Assembly (NCBI GenBank): GCA_000827205.1
Contig: KN832559.1
Coordinates: 309,167-373,166 of the forward strand
Direction: 5' to 3'
DNA: 64,000 bases
DNA from: Plicaturopsis crispa FD-325 SS-3
Lineage: Eukaryota; Basidiomycota; Agaricomycetes; Amylocorticiales; Amylocorticiaceae
This document shows positions 12,156 through 22,893 of the stretch, one piece after another (the first letter of the stretch is position 1; every line of letters starts with the position of its first letter). A program made the position numbers and the translations under genes. The notes beneath the pieces are model-generated. The model ran no database searches, had not been told where the DNA came from, and saw only the letters and a program-made list of their open reading frames with translations.

Positions 12156-13331
12156 ATGGCTACAAAGAAGCCAGACAATTTGCTTGCGATAGGCGACGAT
12201 ATACACATTTGTGTACCCCAGGCAAAGGACGAGGATGCTGCGGGCTTGCGTGAACGAGACCCAACGTGAGCAGGGGACAACACTCCGTGCATTTGTACTT
12301 TATTTCTAACGCGTTACAGGGTAATCTTAATGTTCGGGTGGAGTATGCGGTATTTCCTGCGCGTTATTTTCGCCCAAAGCTAAGCATGCATCCCGTCAGT
12401 GGGCGCGCTACTCCCTCACCTCAACAAATATGTCGAGGCGTATCGCAAACTGTACCCACAAGCGACTTGCATCCTGGTGCAATCGCGTCCTTCGTTCTTC
12501 TTGTTCTCAGACAGAATCAACGTGGGCCAATTCTTGAGTTCCCTTGCTTGAAATCTCAACCGTAATGCAACATATTATCCAGGCCGCGCGTCTGACGCCA
12601 GTGGTAGAAGTTCTAGAAGCTCTAGGATGCATCCCGCCTTTAAACGGAGCACCGCCGCCGATGAAACCAATATCAGCGAAAGGCGTGACGGCTGTGTCCA
12701 ACCCGCGCATACTCGTCCACGCTTTCTCCAATGGTTCGCGCATATTTTGATCCTGTTAATGTTCAATTCACCTACATCTAATTGATGGAAAGGTGGTTCC
12801 TACAACATGATCACCCTCGGACAGATGCTCTCAACCACATCCCCCTTATCCAACGGTTCGAACGCCGCACGGACACGTATCCCCAATGCGATCATTCTCG
12901 ACTCTACGCCTGGAAGTGGTGGTCTCCGCTCTACCATAAAGGCATTCACTGGCGTTGTGCGGAATCCTATCCTACGTTATGTCGTTGCCTTCTTTGTTTC
13001 TGGCATGCACTTCTTCCACCACCTCTGTGCCCTACTTATCCCGTGGCAGCTCACGCCCATCGAAACCCTCAACCGCGCCTTGCTCAATCCGCATCTCTTC
13101 CCATGGACGAATGCGCAGACGCCGCGGCTGTATGTGTACTCGAAGCAGGACGCGTTGATCCCGTGGAAGCAGATCCAGGGCCACGCCGGCCAGGCGGAGA
13201 CAGCGGGGCTACCAGTGACGACTTGTCTCTACGAGGATAGCGCGCATGTTGCGCACGCAAGACAGGACCCGGCGAGATATTGGGCGGCGGTTCAGGCGCT
13301 TTGGGAGACCGTAGCGGGACCCTCAACTTAA
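12156..13331 (+). CDS. TMEM53 / DUF829 family alpha/beta-hydrolase-like protein
   Basis: Member of the eukaryotic DUF829 (transmembrane protein 53) family, related to alpha/beta hydrolases, with no settled reaction. Exons: 12156-12265, 12320-12342, 12400-12521, 12583-12733, 12793-13331, all in phase. The second exon is only 23 nt and supplies VILMFGW, joined to MGALLPHLNKYVEAYRKLYP. The next parts read CILVQSRPSFFFLFSDRIN and VVEVLEALGCIPPL. The nucleophile-elbow region appears as LVHAFSNGGSYNM. A hydrophobic stretch YVVAFFVSGMHFFHHLCALL may be a membrane segment, as in relatives. The end shows RLYVYSKQDALIPWKQI (acid loop) and LYEDSAHVAHARQDP (histidine loop). The start could alternatively be the in-frame Met at 12081. 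Confidence 0.9.
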
Positions 13332-13705
13332 CGACCCGTGTGGTTAAGGTAGTGTTGCCGTTCACCTAGTTAAGCATATCGATAACGGTGTGCCATGTTA
13401 ATGTTAATGATCTACGCTCGCACTTCATACCACTTTGGCCCAGCTCGACTTCTTTACGCATGCTATATCTGAAGAATCTTTATATTCAAGCAATGTTGTA
13501 CGCAAAATTGCTGTCATTTACTCATGCTATCTTCAATGTAAATACATTGTAGATTCATAAGCCGTAAAATGGCTAGAGGCTCGAGCGCTCGAGGACGCCG
13601 ACTGAACGACGTAAGCTCACATGCTCGATGGCCGACGTTCAGACAATGGCCTAGCTGGCGGTGGCTCATTGTATGAGTTTATTGGATTGTATGAAAATAT
13701 GAAAC
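13332..13705. other. Convergent intergenic gap
   Basis: Holds the 3' ends of the two converging genes. No coding signal or clear terminator seen. Confidence 0.5.
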
Positions 13706-14923
13706 TTACCAGCGATTTCTGAGTTTTCGGCTTCGGTCATTGAGCGCCTTGGCCTGGGTCGCCCAAACATTTTGGCATAACCCTGCCAACCTCTTCCCGT
13801 AAGTCGCCTTCAGGATCTCCAACGGCACGACAAAATCGAAGTCGGAGTCCATAAGGTATCGCCCACATCCATTGTCGCCACCATACGTTAGTTCCCACCA
13901 CACTAGTCGGAGACCTTTGATGTACTGCTGCACCCGCTCGTCGTCGCGAATGCCCTTCGCGATGAGGGAGAAACCGCTAGATGGCGCGTGCGGTTTGGGT
14001 TTGAAGACGGTGAGGTCTTCGGCAAGCATATCGAGCATCCATATCACCTTTGCGACTTTGGCCAGCTCTGGCCGGTGCATCTTCACAAGCATAGTACCGC
14101 CATGTTTGATGCACGACAGTCCAATAATGAGCTGGGAAATGAGCAGGCGGTCGATGTCCCAAGGGAATGTCTGGCCGTGTGGCGAGAACGGCGACGGCCT
14201 ATCCCATTGTGGACGCCTGTGATGGGCATCGAGGACGACGAGGTCGTACGATGCTGGAGGAAAAGGGAGCGGTGGAAGGTTGTGCGTGACAGCATCGCCG
14301 AAGCTGAGGTCATAAAAAGTAAGGTCTATGAAGTGCTGATCCAGGCGACCCTGCAGGAAGCTGGGGAGGGCTGAGCCGTTGCCACCCTCCTCGACTGGCA
14401 GGGAAACGCCTGCGCCGTGTGCGAGAGTATTCTTGCCGAGGATATGTTTTGCATAGCCGCCTGGGCAGAAGCTAAAAGCCAACGCGCGAGGCAACAAGCA
14501 ATACACGTTAAATTTGGCCGCAAGATTGACGATCAAAAACCATCCGATGCACTCACCCTAAGTCCAAAAAATGAAAGCTACCGCAGGCTGGGACCAGATT
14601 GCTGGACTGATCTATCGCCCGCATCACATATTCGCCTACCGTGACCCAATATCGGTCGTCGGATGGCCCGCTAGTATCTGCACGCTCTTTCTTCTCTTTG
14701 TAAAAGTTGTTTAGTTCTTGATTGTCCCACCCCTACGCGCGTCGAGCGCGATCTACATAAGTGCATGTGTACGACGGAGCCTCAAAACAAAATTACGCAC
14801 TTTATCACGGACGGTACGGAGTCGACGCAGAGAGTAAGCGCCGTGTTCGATGAGCCAATCAGTGAGCACTTGAGTACCATATGAGTCGGCTCCCGAGGAT
14901 GGAGACTGCGAAGATCTGGACAT
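13706..14923 (-). CDS. FtsJ-like (RrmJ fold) S-adenosylmethionine methyltransferase
   Basis: Predicted SAM-dependent methyltransferase of the FtsJ class, which usually methylates ribose 2'-OH in RNA. Exons 14797-14923, 14557-14677 and 13706-14471 join in phase. SAM motif I spans the last junction: FHFLDLG|FCPGGYAKHIL. It is followed by a hydrophobic-core strand and acidic residue in YDLVVLDAH, a lysine in HGGTMLVKMHRPE that fits the catalytic Lys position, and APSSGFSLIAKG near the end. The N-terminus (MSRSSQSPSSGADSYGTQVL) is Ser-rich. This form, with a long C-terminal part of about 80 residues, resembles uncharacterised Agaricomycete proteins rather than the canonical TRM7, SPB1 or MRM2. 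The substrate is therefore open. A donor-like GTAAGT overlaps the stop codon, so a tiny extra terminal exon is possible. Confidence 0.85.
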
Positions 14924-16158
14924 TGTATGCCGGAGGGTAGCCCAGTAACGACAATACTCTTATACCAGCGTCTCGACGTGCGCAGATCCTTCGACATGAG
15001 GGTAACACGAGGGTTCACGCGGCGTCAAGTATGTTCCTTAATGGGACACGGTATCTTAGCTGCGGATAAGAAGTGAGGCTTCGTATATTTGGAAGCGAGA
15101 AGTCGACAGCGTACCAGAACCTGTCTCCGTCTGGGTGGCGGCATCGAGCTACTGCATCAAGTGTCGTGGGATGAGTGTATCAAGCGCAGCCGACACGCCT
15201 GCAACTTATATCCTATACATGAAAACAGGACGGTATTTGGTCGGACCAAACATTGACCCAATCGGGACAGGAAATGCTGACAAATTGCGGAACCCGGAAA
15301 CATCGCCGAAAAAACGCGTCGACGAGTCTCGAGGACTGTGGCGCGTGGGTCCAACTGAGCCTCCGCGAGAACGCGAGTTGCTCAGCGCTCGCTCGACGCT
15401 CGCACATCCGAGAGGCAGATTGCAGACTGGCATTGCATCCCCCCCCACACACACAGACAGTCACAATGTCATATAGATAAATATCTTAAATCACTGCAGC
15501 CTAGAGATAAAAGACAGATTGTTGATCGAGGTTGACCATTTGGACGGTGTTTGAGAAGTTACGCGCTTACGCCTCGATGGTAGTGGTATGGGTGTGTCCG
15601 GGTTGAGCATTGAGCATTGGGATTTCTCATTACTTACTTACTGGGTTCACGCAAGTCTCGATGTGACTTATAATGCACATACCGGGTCATTCAGGTGAAA
15701 TAGGTGGATAAAAGCTTCCAACTACAAACAAAACTCCTGTCACGGTATGCATCATATCCGGTACCTGTGCTTGCACGGGTCGCATAATCTTGTGACAGCG
15801 TCACGCAGGAGCTATTAAACGAGATTAATATTGTGCATATGTTCTGTACATATATTGCTATCAGTATTTCGTTCATCGTCCACAAGTCTATCGGACGGGC
15901 GCACCTAAGTCTGAGCAAATACCGTGACGCGTCGCGTCACCTGGATCCTCTCAGCCAACTCTCAGCCTCAAGTTTCTCACTCAAGCCATGATTGACAGCA
16001 GATCTCACTCGGCCAATGTGACCATTGAAGCAGTGCCCCACCGCAATAAGTACACGGATGTACAACCAAGAAGAAATTGTATCACTTCAGACTGGTATCG
16101 TTGAAAGCGTGTGTCAGGCATTCGTAAGGTGTTCGTGCGGCGTAAATACGAGAGCCCA
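14924..16158. other. Intergenic region without recognised genes
   Basis: Overlapping short frames only. A C7 run followed by a short (AC)n tract lies near 15440-15460. Nothing else stands out. Confidence 0.45.
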
Positions 16159-18477
16159 TCATGAGTTGGCAGGGCCGATGACGGTCTGCTTGGTTTTGGT
16201 CAACTTAGCGATGGTGTCGTCGGATAGCCCAAGATGTGCCTTGACCAGCTCCGGCGGTGTAAGTGCGAGCCACTGCATCAACAAGTCAACACGATAGAAA
16301 CTCTTGTACGAGCGCTAATAGAGCTTACCTGGTTCAAGCTGATGTCCTGGAATCGGTCTGTCTCGGTTTCAGCGATGTGAATCCCATCCGCGAACAGTCG
16401 CCGCTTACCGGCGTTAAATATCTCCAAAAATTGGAGGGTAGTATTGCCCGTGTTTTCCACGTAATGTCCTGTCAAAGCCGTCAATAGGGCTGAATCGCGC
16501 ACGAGGTAAAGAGCTCACCGAAGGACGCAGGTACGTATCCTGACGAGCACCAGTATCAGTGTTCATGCCCATGCTTGACGAGGGGAATTCATACCAATAT
16601 CACCGGGCTACACGTTCTCGAATTAGTACCGCGGACGGCTTCAACAAAACGTGCATACACACCTGATAGTTATAAGTTCTCGAGTTACCACTCGACGCAA
16701 ACAGAGTTACACGGCCCTCGCCTTGACTGTAATTCCTTCAGCATGCGAAATTGAGGCGCTCAGACGAGTTGATACGAACAGATAGTAGCTCCATTCATCC
16801 TGAGTGGGATGCCACTTGAGCGGACAAGGCTGTCAGATCAGAATGTAAAAAGGGCGTAACAAGATCTCACATGAAGTTCTCTGTGTGAATACATGTAGTC
16901 AGAACCACTCAAATGAGGAAAATTCCGTCGGCACACCTCATCGCACCAGGCTCGACAGTAACCACGGCAGCCGCAATCCCAGTCGATATCTTAAAGATTG
17001 ACGAGTCTACTATTTTGACGCTGCCTCCAGAGAGCTGCGTCGCATTCATCTGGGAGAGGGGGAATGTGAATGGGTTCGGTACGGTGCCTTGGGGACTGAG
17101 AACATCCTGTGCACCAGGAGTGGGTGGCGCTGTATTGCATGTCAGGCAAACGAGATAAAAATGAATAAATCGAATGTGCTGACTGGCAGGAAATATGTAA
17201 AGCTCCTTTGACGGTATGTGGTCGAAGGCAGAGATGCTCGCCTGGAAATTCTTTGCGAGAACTTCCTTCGGGACATGCCCGAGCCAGTCGGTTAACTACA
17301 AACAGAAAAATCATTGAGCCACCGCGAAATTGGGCGCGCATGTCATCCGCACCAAAAATGTGGAGTCTTCGCTAAATGCGCCGTCGTTGAAGACCTACGG
17401 TAGCATGTCAGTATCAAGCCTGCGACGATCTCGTAATGCGCGGCTCACCAGCAGAAATTCGGTCCCGTCCGCGGAGTCGTTGGTTGCTTGGAGCGAGTGC
17501 GGGATGCCGGGAGGGAAGTACCAGATGTCACCCGGGTTCTGTGCATCATACCAGCTTAGATAGTGGGAGATATGGATCGTTGGAAAGCAGCTTACAACAG
17601 TGGCCCTGTAGTTCTGACCGTCTGAGTTCACGGCAGTCACTTCCGTCGAGCCCTGAAAGAAGAGGCTCAGTAAAGATACCAGTTCCCGGATTCCAAAAGT
17701 TGCCGACCTTCAATATATATGCCCACTGTACCTATATCTCAGTACGATGATAGATAAGATGCAACGGGCGGCTTACCTCGGCAGTCTTGTGCCAATGAAG
17801 CTCGCTGATGATTGGTACACTATTAATACCGCGTCATATCTAGCATCTCGAAGAAGAATCTTACCGCACGGCACCCGCTTCCAAACGCATGTTCACGCTG
17901 GCCATTGCTAAAACTCAGCGTCAGTGGTGAGCAACAGGGGAAATATAGCACATGTACATACCCGTCGCGATCGGGAAAACATCCACTATCATAATGTAAA
18001 TGATGAGCGACGAACAGATAAACTTGAAGAGTAAGACCAACGGTTCTGTTGACGAGCCCAGCCACCAGTCTGCAGTCGGTTGTGACTAAGACTGAACGGC
18101 CATTTCGCGCCTTGCCTGATGATATTGAAGTATGGTGAGAAAATGACGCGCATTAATAAAAGAAAATGAGCATACACATCACCAGCGTCGGTCGTTGGAG
18201 GGGCAAGCAGATCCGCGTTCTGTCTGTCCAGCTCGATATTCTGGGGGCCAATAACATTTGCACCAAGCGAGCCCCGGATAGCCTCTGGGGTAATGTCCGT
18301 GTCCGGGCTCCATAGCATTTGGTTAGGGTCGTCCGTAGCAGGAGTGTCCGTGGAGATAGCAGCGGGCACGGAAGTTGCCGTCGACGCCACTGCCGCGGAC
18401 GAGGAGTCGCCCGCCGGTGCACAGGCAGCAAGAGCAGCAAAGAGAGCGACGGAAAGTGCGAGGCGTGTGCAGGCCAT
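16159..18477 (-). CDS. Oxalate decarboxylase, secreted bicupin
   Basis: Mn-dependent enzyme converting oxalate to formate and CO2, secreted or wall-bound in wood- and litter-decay fungi. It is split into about 17 exons; most borders are clear GT-AG. A signal peptide opens it (MACTRLALSVALFAALAACA). Cupin 1 has AKWPFSLSHNRLQTGGWARQ, the metal motif RELHWHKTAEWAYIL and PGDIWYFPPGIPHSLQ. Cupin 2 has AVVTVEPGAMRELHWHPTQ, DEWSYYLQGEGRVTLF and PGDIGYVPASFGHYVEN. All His and Glu metal ligands are present in both halves. The C-terminus is LALTPPELVKAHLGLSDDTI then KTKQTVIGPANS. The border of exon 1 near 18178 is ambiguous (two possible donors). Likely fully functional. Confidence 0.95.
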
Positions 18478-21184
18478 CTGGGCTGGTGGTGTACCGTCGA
18501 AACTGGGGCGAATCGATCAACAGGTATCGATGTTAGGTATACCTAGCAGCTCCCTGTCTTTTATAGTTTGTAGCACGTATAACTACCGTTTCCTATCGCG
18601 AGGAACCTTGGTCATCTTGCCCTCGCTCGTACGTTGTTGATCCGAAAAGAGTCCAGTGTTCCAATTATAAAGTTAGAGGACCTGAGGCGGCTCCCGTACA
18701 GGAGAGGTTTGCGATGCGTAAGGACGGCACGTTGGCGCGTCACGAGCCACAAAAACGAGGTGTGCAGACGGGGCCCTAATCTGTCGGCGGAGGAAGCGTG
18801 ACACAATATGTGGGTAGCCTGGTCGCACAGAATCGCTCGAAAACTGTGACGAGAGAATTGTTTCAGAAAGCCCGAACGCGAGAAATCGGAAACGGGCACC
18901 CTACCTTCCGATGCGATAATTCGTAGAGAAATGCGAGCACCAATAGCACTGCGCCGTTCACGAAGACGGTTGGGTCGATGACATGCCAGTGAAAGGATAG
19001 CAGCAAATGCCGTTGCATCCAATGTTATGAGAAGAACACTGTCCGATCGCCTCGATATCGGCACGGGCAGCTATTTTCGTATCGCTGGACATCTTCAGAA
19101 GTTATTGTCGTCAGTGGCGTTGTCGATGGATTGGGTCAAGACCTCACTTGTACTGATCTGCAGCCCGTTACGAGAGTCAAGGGACTCGCATGAGGACAAG
19201 GACAACCGGCGGGCTCCGCGACACCATGATGAACGCGTTCATTCGAAGCACATACGAAAGAAAACCCACTGCGTATAAATAGTTATTGAGGTTTTTATAG
19301 TGTCGGGAATTGTGTTCTACGTACCACAGGAGTGGGTGCAGAATACAGACGGATCTGTTCACAGTAACCTCTCCGTCTACCATTTTTGGAGAACCAAATA
19401 TAGTGCCGTTCCCGAGGACGGGATTAGCGGAACGTTCCGCATAGAGGAAGAGGACCGTCATCCTCGAGACCAGCAATCGAGGGACGAATGCTGCTAAATA
19501 TGCCGACCAACAGGATTCGGGGAATTGGTTCGGAGCGCTGCGCATTCTACACACACATGACGATGCAACCGGAAGCCGCAGGGTGGAAATGGAGACGGCC
19601 AATCATGAAGGATGCATGACTGGACAAGTCGTATGATAAAGGTTGTCCAGATTTACTGGTGTTTCCACGCGATCCTCGTGTTCGAGAAGTCACACAGGAT
19701 GAGCTAGAGGACGGTATATTTAGCCGTTGCGTAACTCTGCAAAGAGAAATTGAACGGATGAATGTCACCTGGGTCTACTCCAAGGGGTCAGCATTTGTAC
19801 CATCGACGTAGCGAAATCCAGTTGGGCGGCCGTCCTTGCATTGCAGACAGCAGCGGCTCGGGTTGAAATTTGCCCGCGTACTCGCACGGATAAATGCGCA
19901 GTGCGCTGAGCTCCTTGCTTGCGTAGAGCGCCGCGTGACTAGCGTGCTCTGGACATAGGATGGACAGCGATCCCGAGTCTCGTTTGGCGGACCGGCCAAA
20001 TTCGGAACCATAAGAGCCTGCTGAGATGAGAGATGCAACAATGCTTGAGCAGAAAACGTCTGCGTACCCTTCTCCCATGCCTCAACATGTGCAGGAAGAG
20101 GACTTCATACAGGTCCGTTCAACTGTGGTCCAAGTTCGCGATCAATTTTGAGCTACGCACCTCTTCAAACGACGCTCGAAAGCAGCTCTTGACATTGAAT
20201 GTGCGCAAAGACAGCTCCAGGTATTGTCTGAAATATGATAGATACAAAACAAGACGTAGCAGCAGATCAAGCCTTACGATGGAATGACTGCGAAAGCCTG
20301 CCATTCCAAAGTGCACAGTGCACACTGCAGCGGCGGACATTTATTTTCGCGGAGTTGTAATTTGCATACCGTCATACCGTCTCCTCCGATTCCATCGACC
20401 ATCGATAATCATCATTGTAACGCTCATGGTCTCTTTTTTTTTCGTCTTGTCCTAGGTCCATCGCGTCCAGGTAGTATCTCTTTGACAGTCGTCGATACTC
20501 AAAGCATCGTATCAGCACGACGATGGACACCATCGGGCGCGCCGTGGACTTCACTGGCAATTCGGCGCCCGCAGCCACTTCCTCGCCCTGGTTCCTCCCT
20601 CGAGCAACCCTCGAGCGTAATGTGTTTGCAATGCGCAGACACCCGTGGATACACGCGGAGCAGTCGCACTGCAACAGGAAAGCACGTTCCTTTCTGTCAA
20701 GCAACGTTTGATTGTAAACGCCGTCATCAGTCGTATTCGGCACCTTCTGGTAAGTGTGAACCCCGAGTAGCGGTCAATTGTTTCTTCCAGGCTTCGTCTG
20801 CACCCTCAAAGCCTTCACCTCCGCATGGAGGCCCTCCCTCTCTCCTCCTGGTGTCTTTTCCTGAGCTGCGTCAACGCCGTTCTTACCAGCCTAGTGTATT
20901 TTTTGCAGGCGCTTGTTGTACACTACCTCATCTCCGATTGAATAACCTTCGCCTGGAGGCCAGTGAGGATTCTTCGGGGAAATCAGCCTGCGAAAGCGCC
21001 CAAACCGAGCGACATCTTTGCCGCAATTTACGCCATCCGCACGGCCGCCAAGGTCCTCTGACCTTGTTCTACATAACAATTGGGGATTGTCTTGCCGCCT
21101 GGGATCGATATCGGTCAGGGGCCTGGCGTATTGGGACGTCGCCAGTCCAGGCCCAATCAAGGTTCCGCGGAGTGCGAAAAGGGG
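18478..21184. other. Long intergenic region with an unresolved minus-strand candidate
   Basis: About 2.7 kb. On the minus strand, 19177-19602 (with GFLSYVLRMNAFIMVSRSPP, hydrophobic) and 18915-19010 (VNGAVLLVLAFLYELSHRK, a good transmembrane helix followed by a donor-like site) hint at a membrane-protein gene. I could not assemble a consistent exon chain or name a family. A 379-codon plus-strand frame at 20284-21423 runs through the next gene's promoter and first exons and is judged spurious. Confidence 0.3.
18559..18565 (-). promoter_or_regulatory. TATA-like box of the oxalate decarboxylase gene
   Basis: TATAAAA on the minus strand, about 85 bp upstream of the start codon at 18477. Confidence 0.55.
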
Positions 21185-21191
21185 TATATAA
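21185..21191 (+). promoter_or_regulatory. TATA box and pyrimidine-rich leader of the RRM protein gene
   Basis: TATATAA about 140 bp before the ATG at 21326. It is followed by a long C/T-rich leader (about 21210-21260), a pattern typical of strongly expressed basidiomycete genes. Confidence 0.7.
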
Positions 21192-21325
21192 GCCGCCGCC
21201 GCATCGCGTTTTTTCTTTACCCCCTTCTTTCCAACCACCCACTACCAATTTTCCGAGTTTCGGTCTCAGGTCTCGGGTTCAGGATTCCAAAAAGTTTTCT
21301 TATATTATAAAAACCACATCACACA

Positions 21326-22152
21326 ATGTCTGCAAAGCTATACGTTGGGTCAGTCTCTGTGTTCTGCGTTCCGCGTCTCGTTCATCGTCGCTTCTCCTGT
21401 TTGATTGGGGGGAGCGCAACTGATACGGTTTTGGTTCAGTAACTTGAGTTGGAGCACGAACGATGAATCTCTGCGTCAAGTCAGTGTGGTTTCCACGGAT
21501 GCGCTCGCCTGCACGCCTCGCATCCGCTCCTCGTCTCGTCCTTGCCGTGTCTGATTTGTTCTCCGAAAACACTTGAATTTCAGGCCTTCTCCCAGTTTGG
21601 CAACGTCCTTGATGTACGCGATCTTCTCCAATCTCAACCTCTTAACATCAGCGTCGTCGCGGTGTTTTTTGGCGAAGATCTTTTTCCCAAGACATGCATG
21701 TTGATTCCTGTGTCCAGTGCATTGTCATGAGCGACCGTGACACCGGCCGCTCGCGCGGCTTCGGATTCGTCACCTTCGGTTCCAGCGCTGAGGCCGACGC
21801 TGCCATCGCTTCGCTCAACGAGCAGGAGCTCGACGGCAGGCGCATTAAGGTCAACCTCGCCAACGCCCGGGGTGGAGGCGGAGGCGGTGGAGGAGGTTCG
21901 TGATAATATTTACGTTTTCATGACGTCACGAGGTAACCTTTTAATTTTGAAGGCTACGGCGGAGGTGGAGGCGGATACCAGGGTGGCGGAGGCTACGGTG
22001 GAGGTGGAGGCTACCAGGGCGGTGGAGGTGGATACGGTGGCCAGCAGGGTGGAGGCTACGGTGGCCAAGGTTTGTGGTCGTACTCGCGCTACCATTTTCC
22101 GTTGCTCACGTCGTTTTGTGTAGGTGGAGGAGGCTACCAGGGTGGTTACTAG
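21326..22152 (+). CDS. Glycine-rich RNA-binding protein with one RRM
   Basis: Small RNA-binding protein of 138 residues (hnRNP-like GRP type), probably binding mRNA in nucleus and cytoplasm. Exons: 21326-21348, 21440-21479, 21584-21613, 21718-21895, 21953-22069, 22124-22152. The RRM starts MSAKLYVGNLSWSTNDESLR (RNP2 is LYVGNL), continues AFSQFGNVLDCIVMSDRDTG and contains RNP1 as RSRGFGFVTF, then ADAAIASLNEQELDGRRIKV. The C-terminal third is Gly/Tyr/Gln repeats such as GGYQGGGGYGGG, ending GGYQGGY. Three of the six exons are 40 nt or shorter, all in the first half of the RRM. TATA box, pyrimidine leader and intron-rich 5' end suggest high expression; relatives respond to cold or stress. Confidence 0.97.
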
Positions 22153-22209
22153 GCGTGCCTGCCTATTGAGAAGAACAGCACCAAAGTTGTTCATACTCTC
22201 ACCACAGCG

Positions 22210-22262
22210 TAAGTCGTCCACATCCACTCAGCGCATGCACACCTATGAACAAAATTTTACAG
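22210..22262 (+). other. Possible intron in the 3' UTR of the RRM gene
   Basis: About 60 bp after the stop codon, GTAAGTCG near 22210 and TTTTACAG ending near 22262 frame a 53-nt segment of the usual intron size. If spliced, it is a 3' UTR intron more than 50 nt beyond the stop, a layout that can trigger nonsense-mediated decay. Inference from splice consensus only. Confidence 0.4.
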
Positions 22263-22893
22263 TCCAGTCTTCCGTCTCGATTTCTTGATCTCCCACCCCA
22301 GTCTCTCGTTCATCGTTGTGCCTCGTGCCTTGTATCGTCAACCCGCATTCACGTCGCCTCTCGTCTCATTGTACCATGTCTTCCCTGCTGCCCCCCGAGC
22401 ACTCGTCGCTTTCCTTCGTTGGCTTTTTTCCAGTCAGTCATTGGTGGTGTTTAGTCACAAATCGGCTATTGCTTGTACTTGTACGAAATGTCCGTCTCGT
22501 CTCGTTCGTCCGTGTCCGTCGCGCATTTTTTGTAGCAGTAAATCCAAATGAATATCGATGTCTTGATCTCTCTTTCCTTGTGTTACCTCGAAGTAAGTTC
22601 AACGCGTTGTCGGCGTTGAGTTGATCGTCAGAATGCCGACGTTGAACTAGCCTCTAGGGAGAACGTACACCCAGCGGTCCAAAACTGCGTTAGTCCTTTC
22701 AAATTTCAACGGTTCACAAATGACATAGACACATTCGTCAAGCATTCGTAACTACAGGGAGAATCCCGATGTGAGATTCGCTCATCGTTTCATCTTGGAC
22801 GACGTAAGTCTCCATAGGCTACCTCCTACAGTTCGACATTCAGCACTCGTTCAGGTACTTCGCCGGTAACGCTCATACTCGCGCCCCTGACCC
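22263..22893. other. Convergent intergenic gap
   Basis: Presumed 3' UTR of the RRM gene, T/C-rich up to about 22620. No coding signal. Confidence 0.45.

Noticed and set aside
20284-21423. 379-codon open frame on the + strand
   Set aside because: It runs through the TATA box, leader and first exon of the RRM gene in another frame, has no motif, and its composition follows the pyrimidine-rich promoter.
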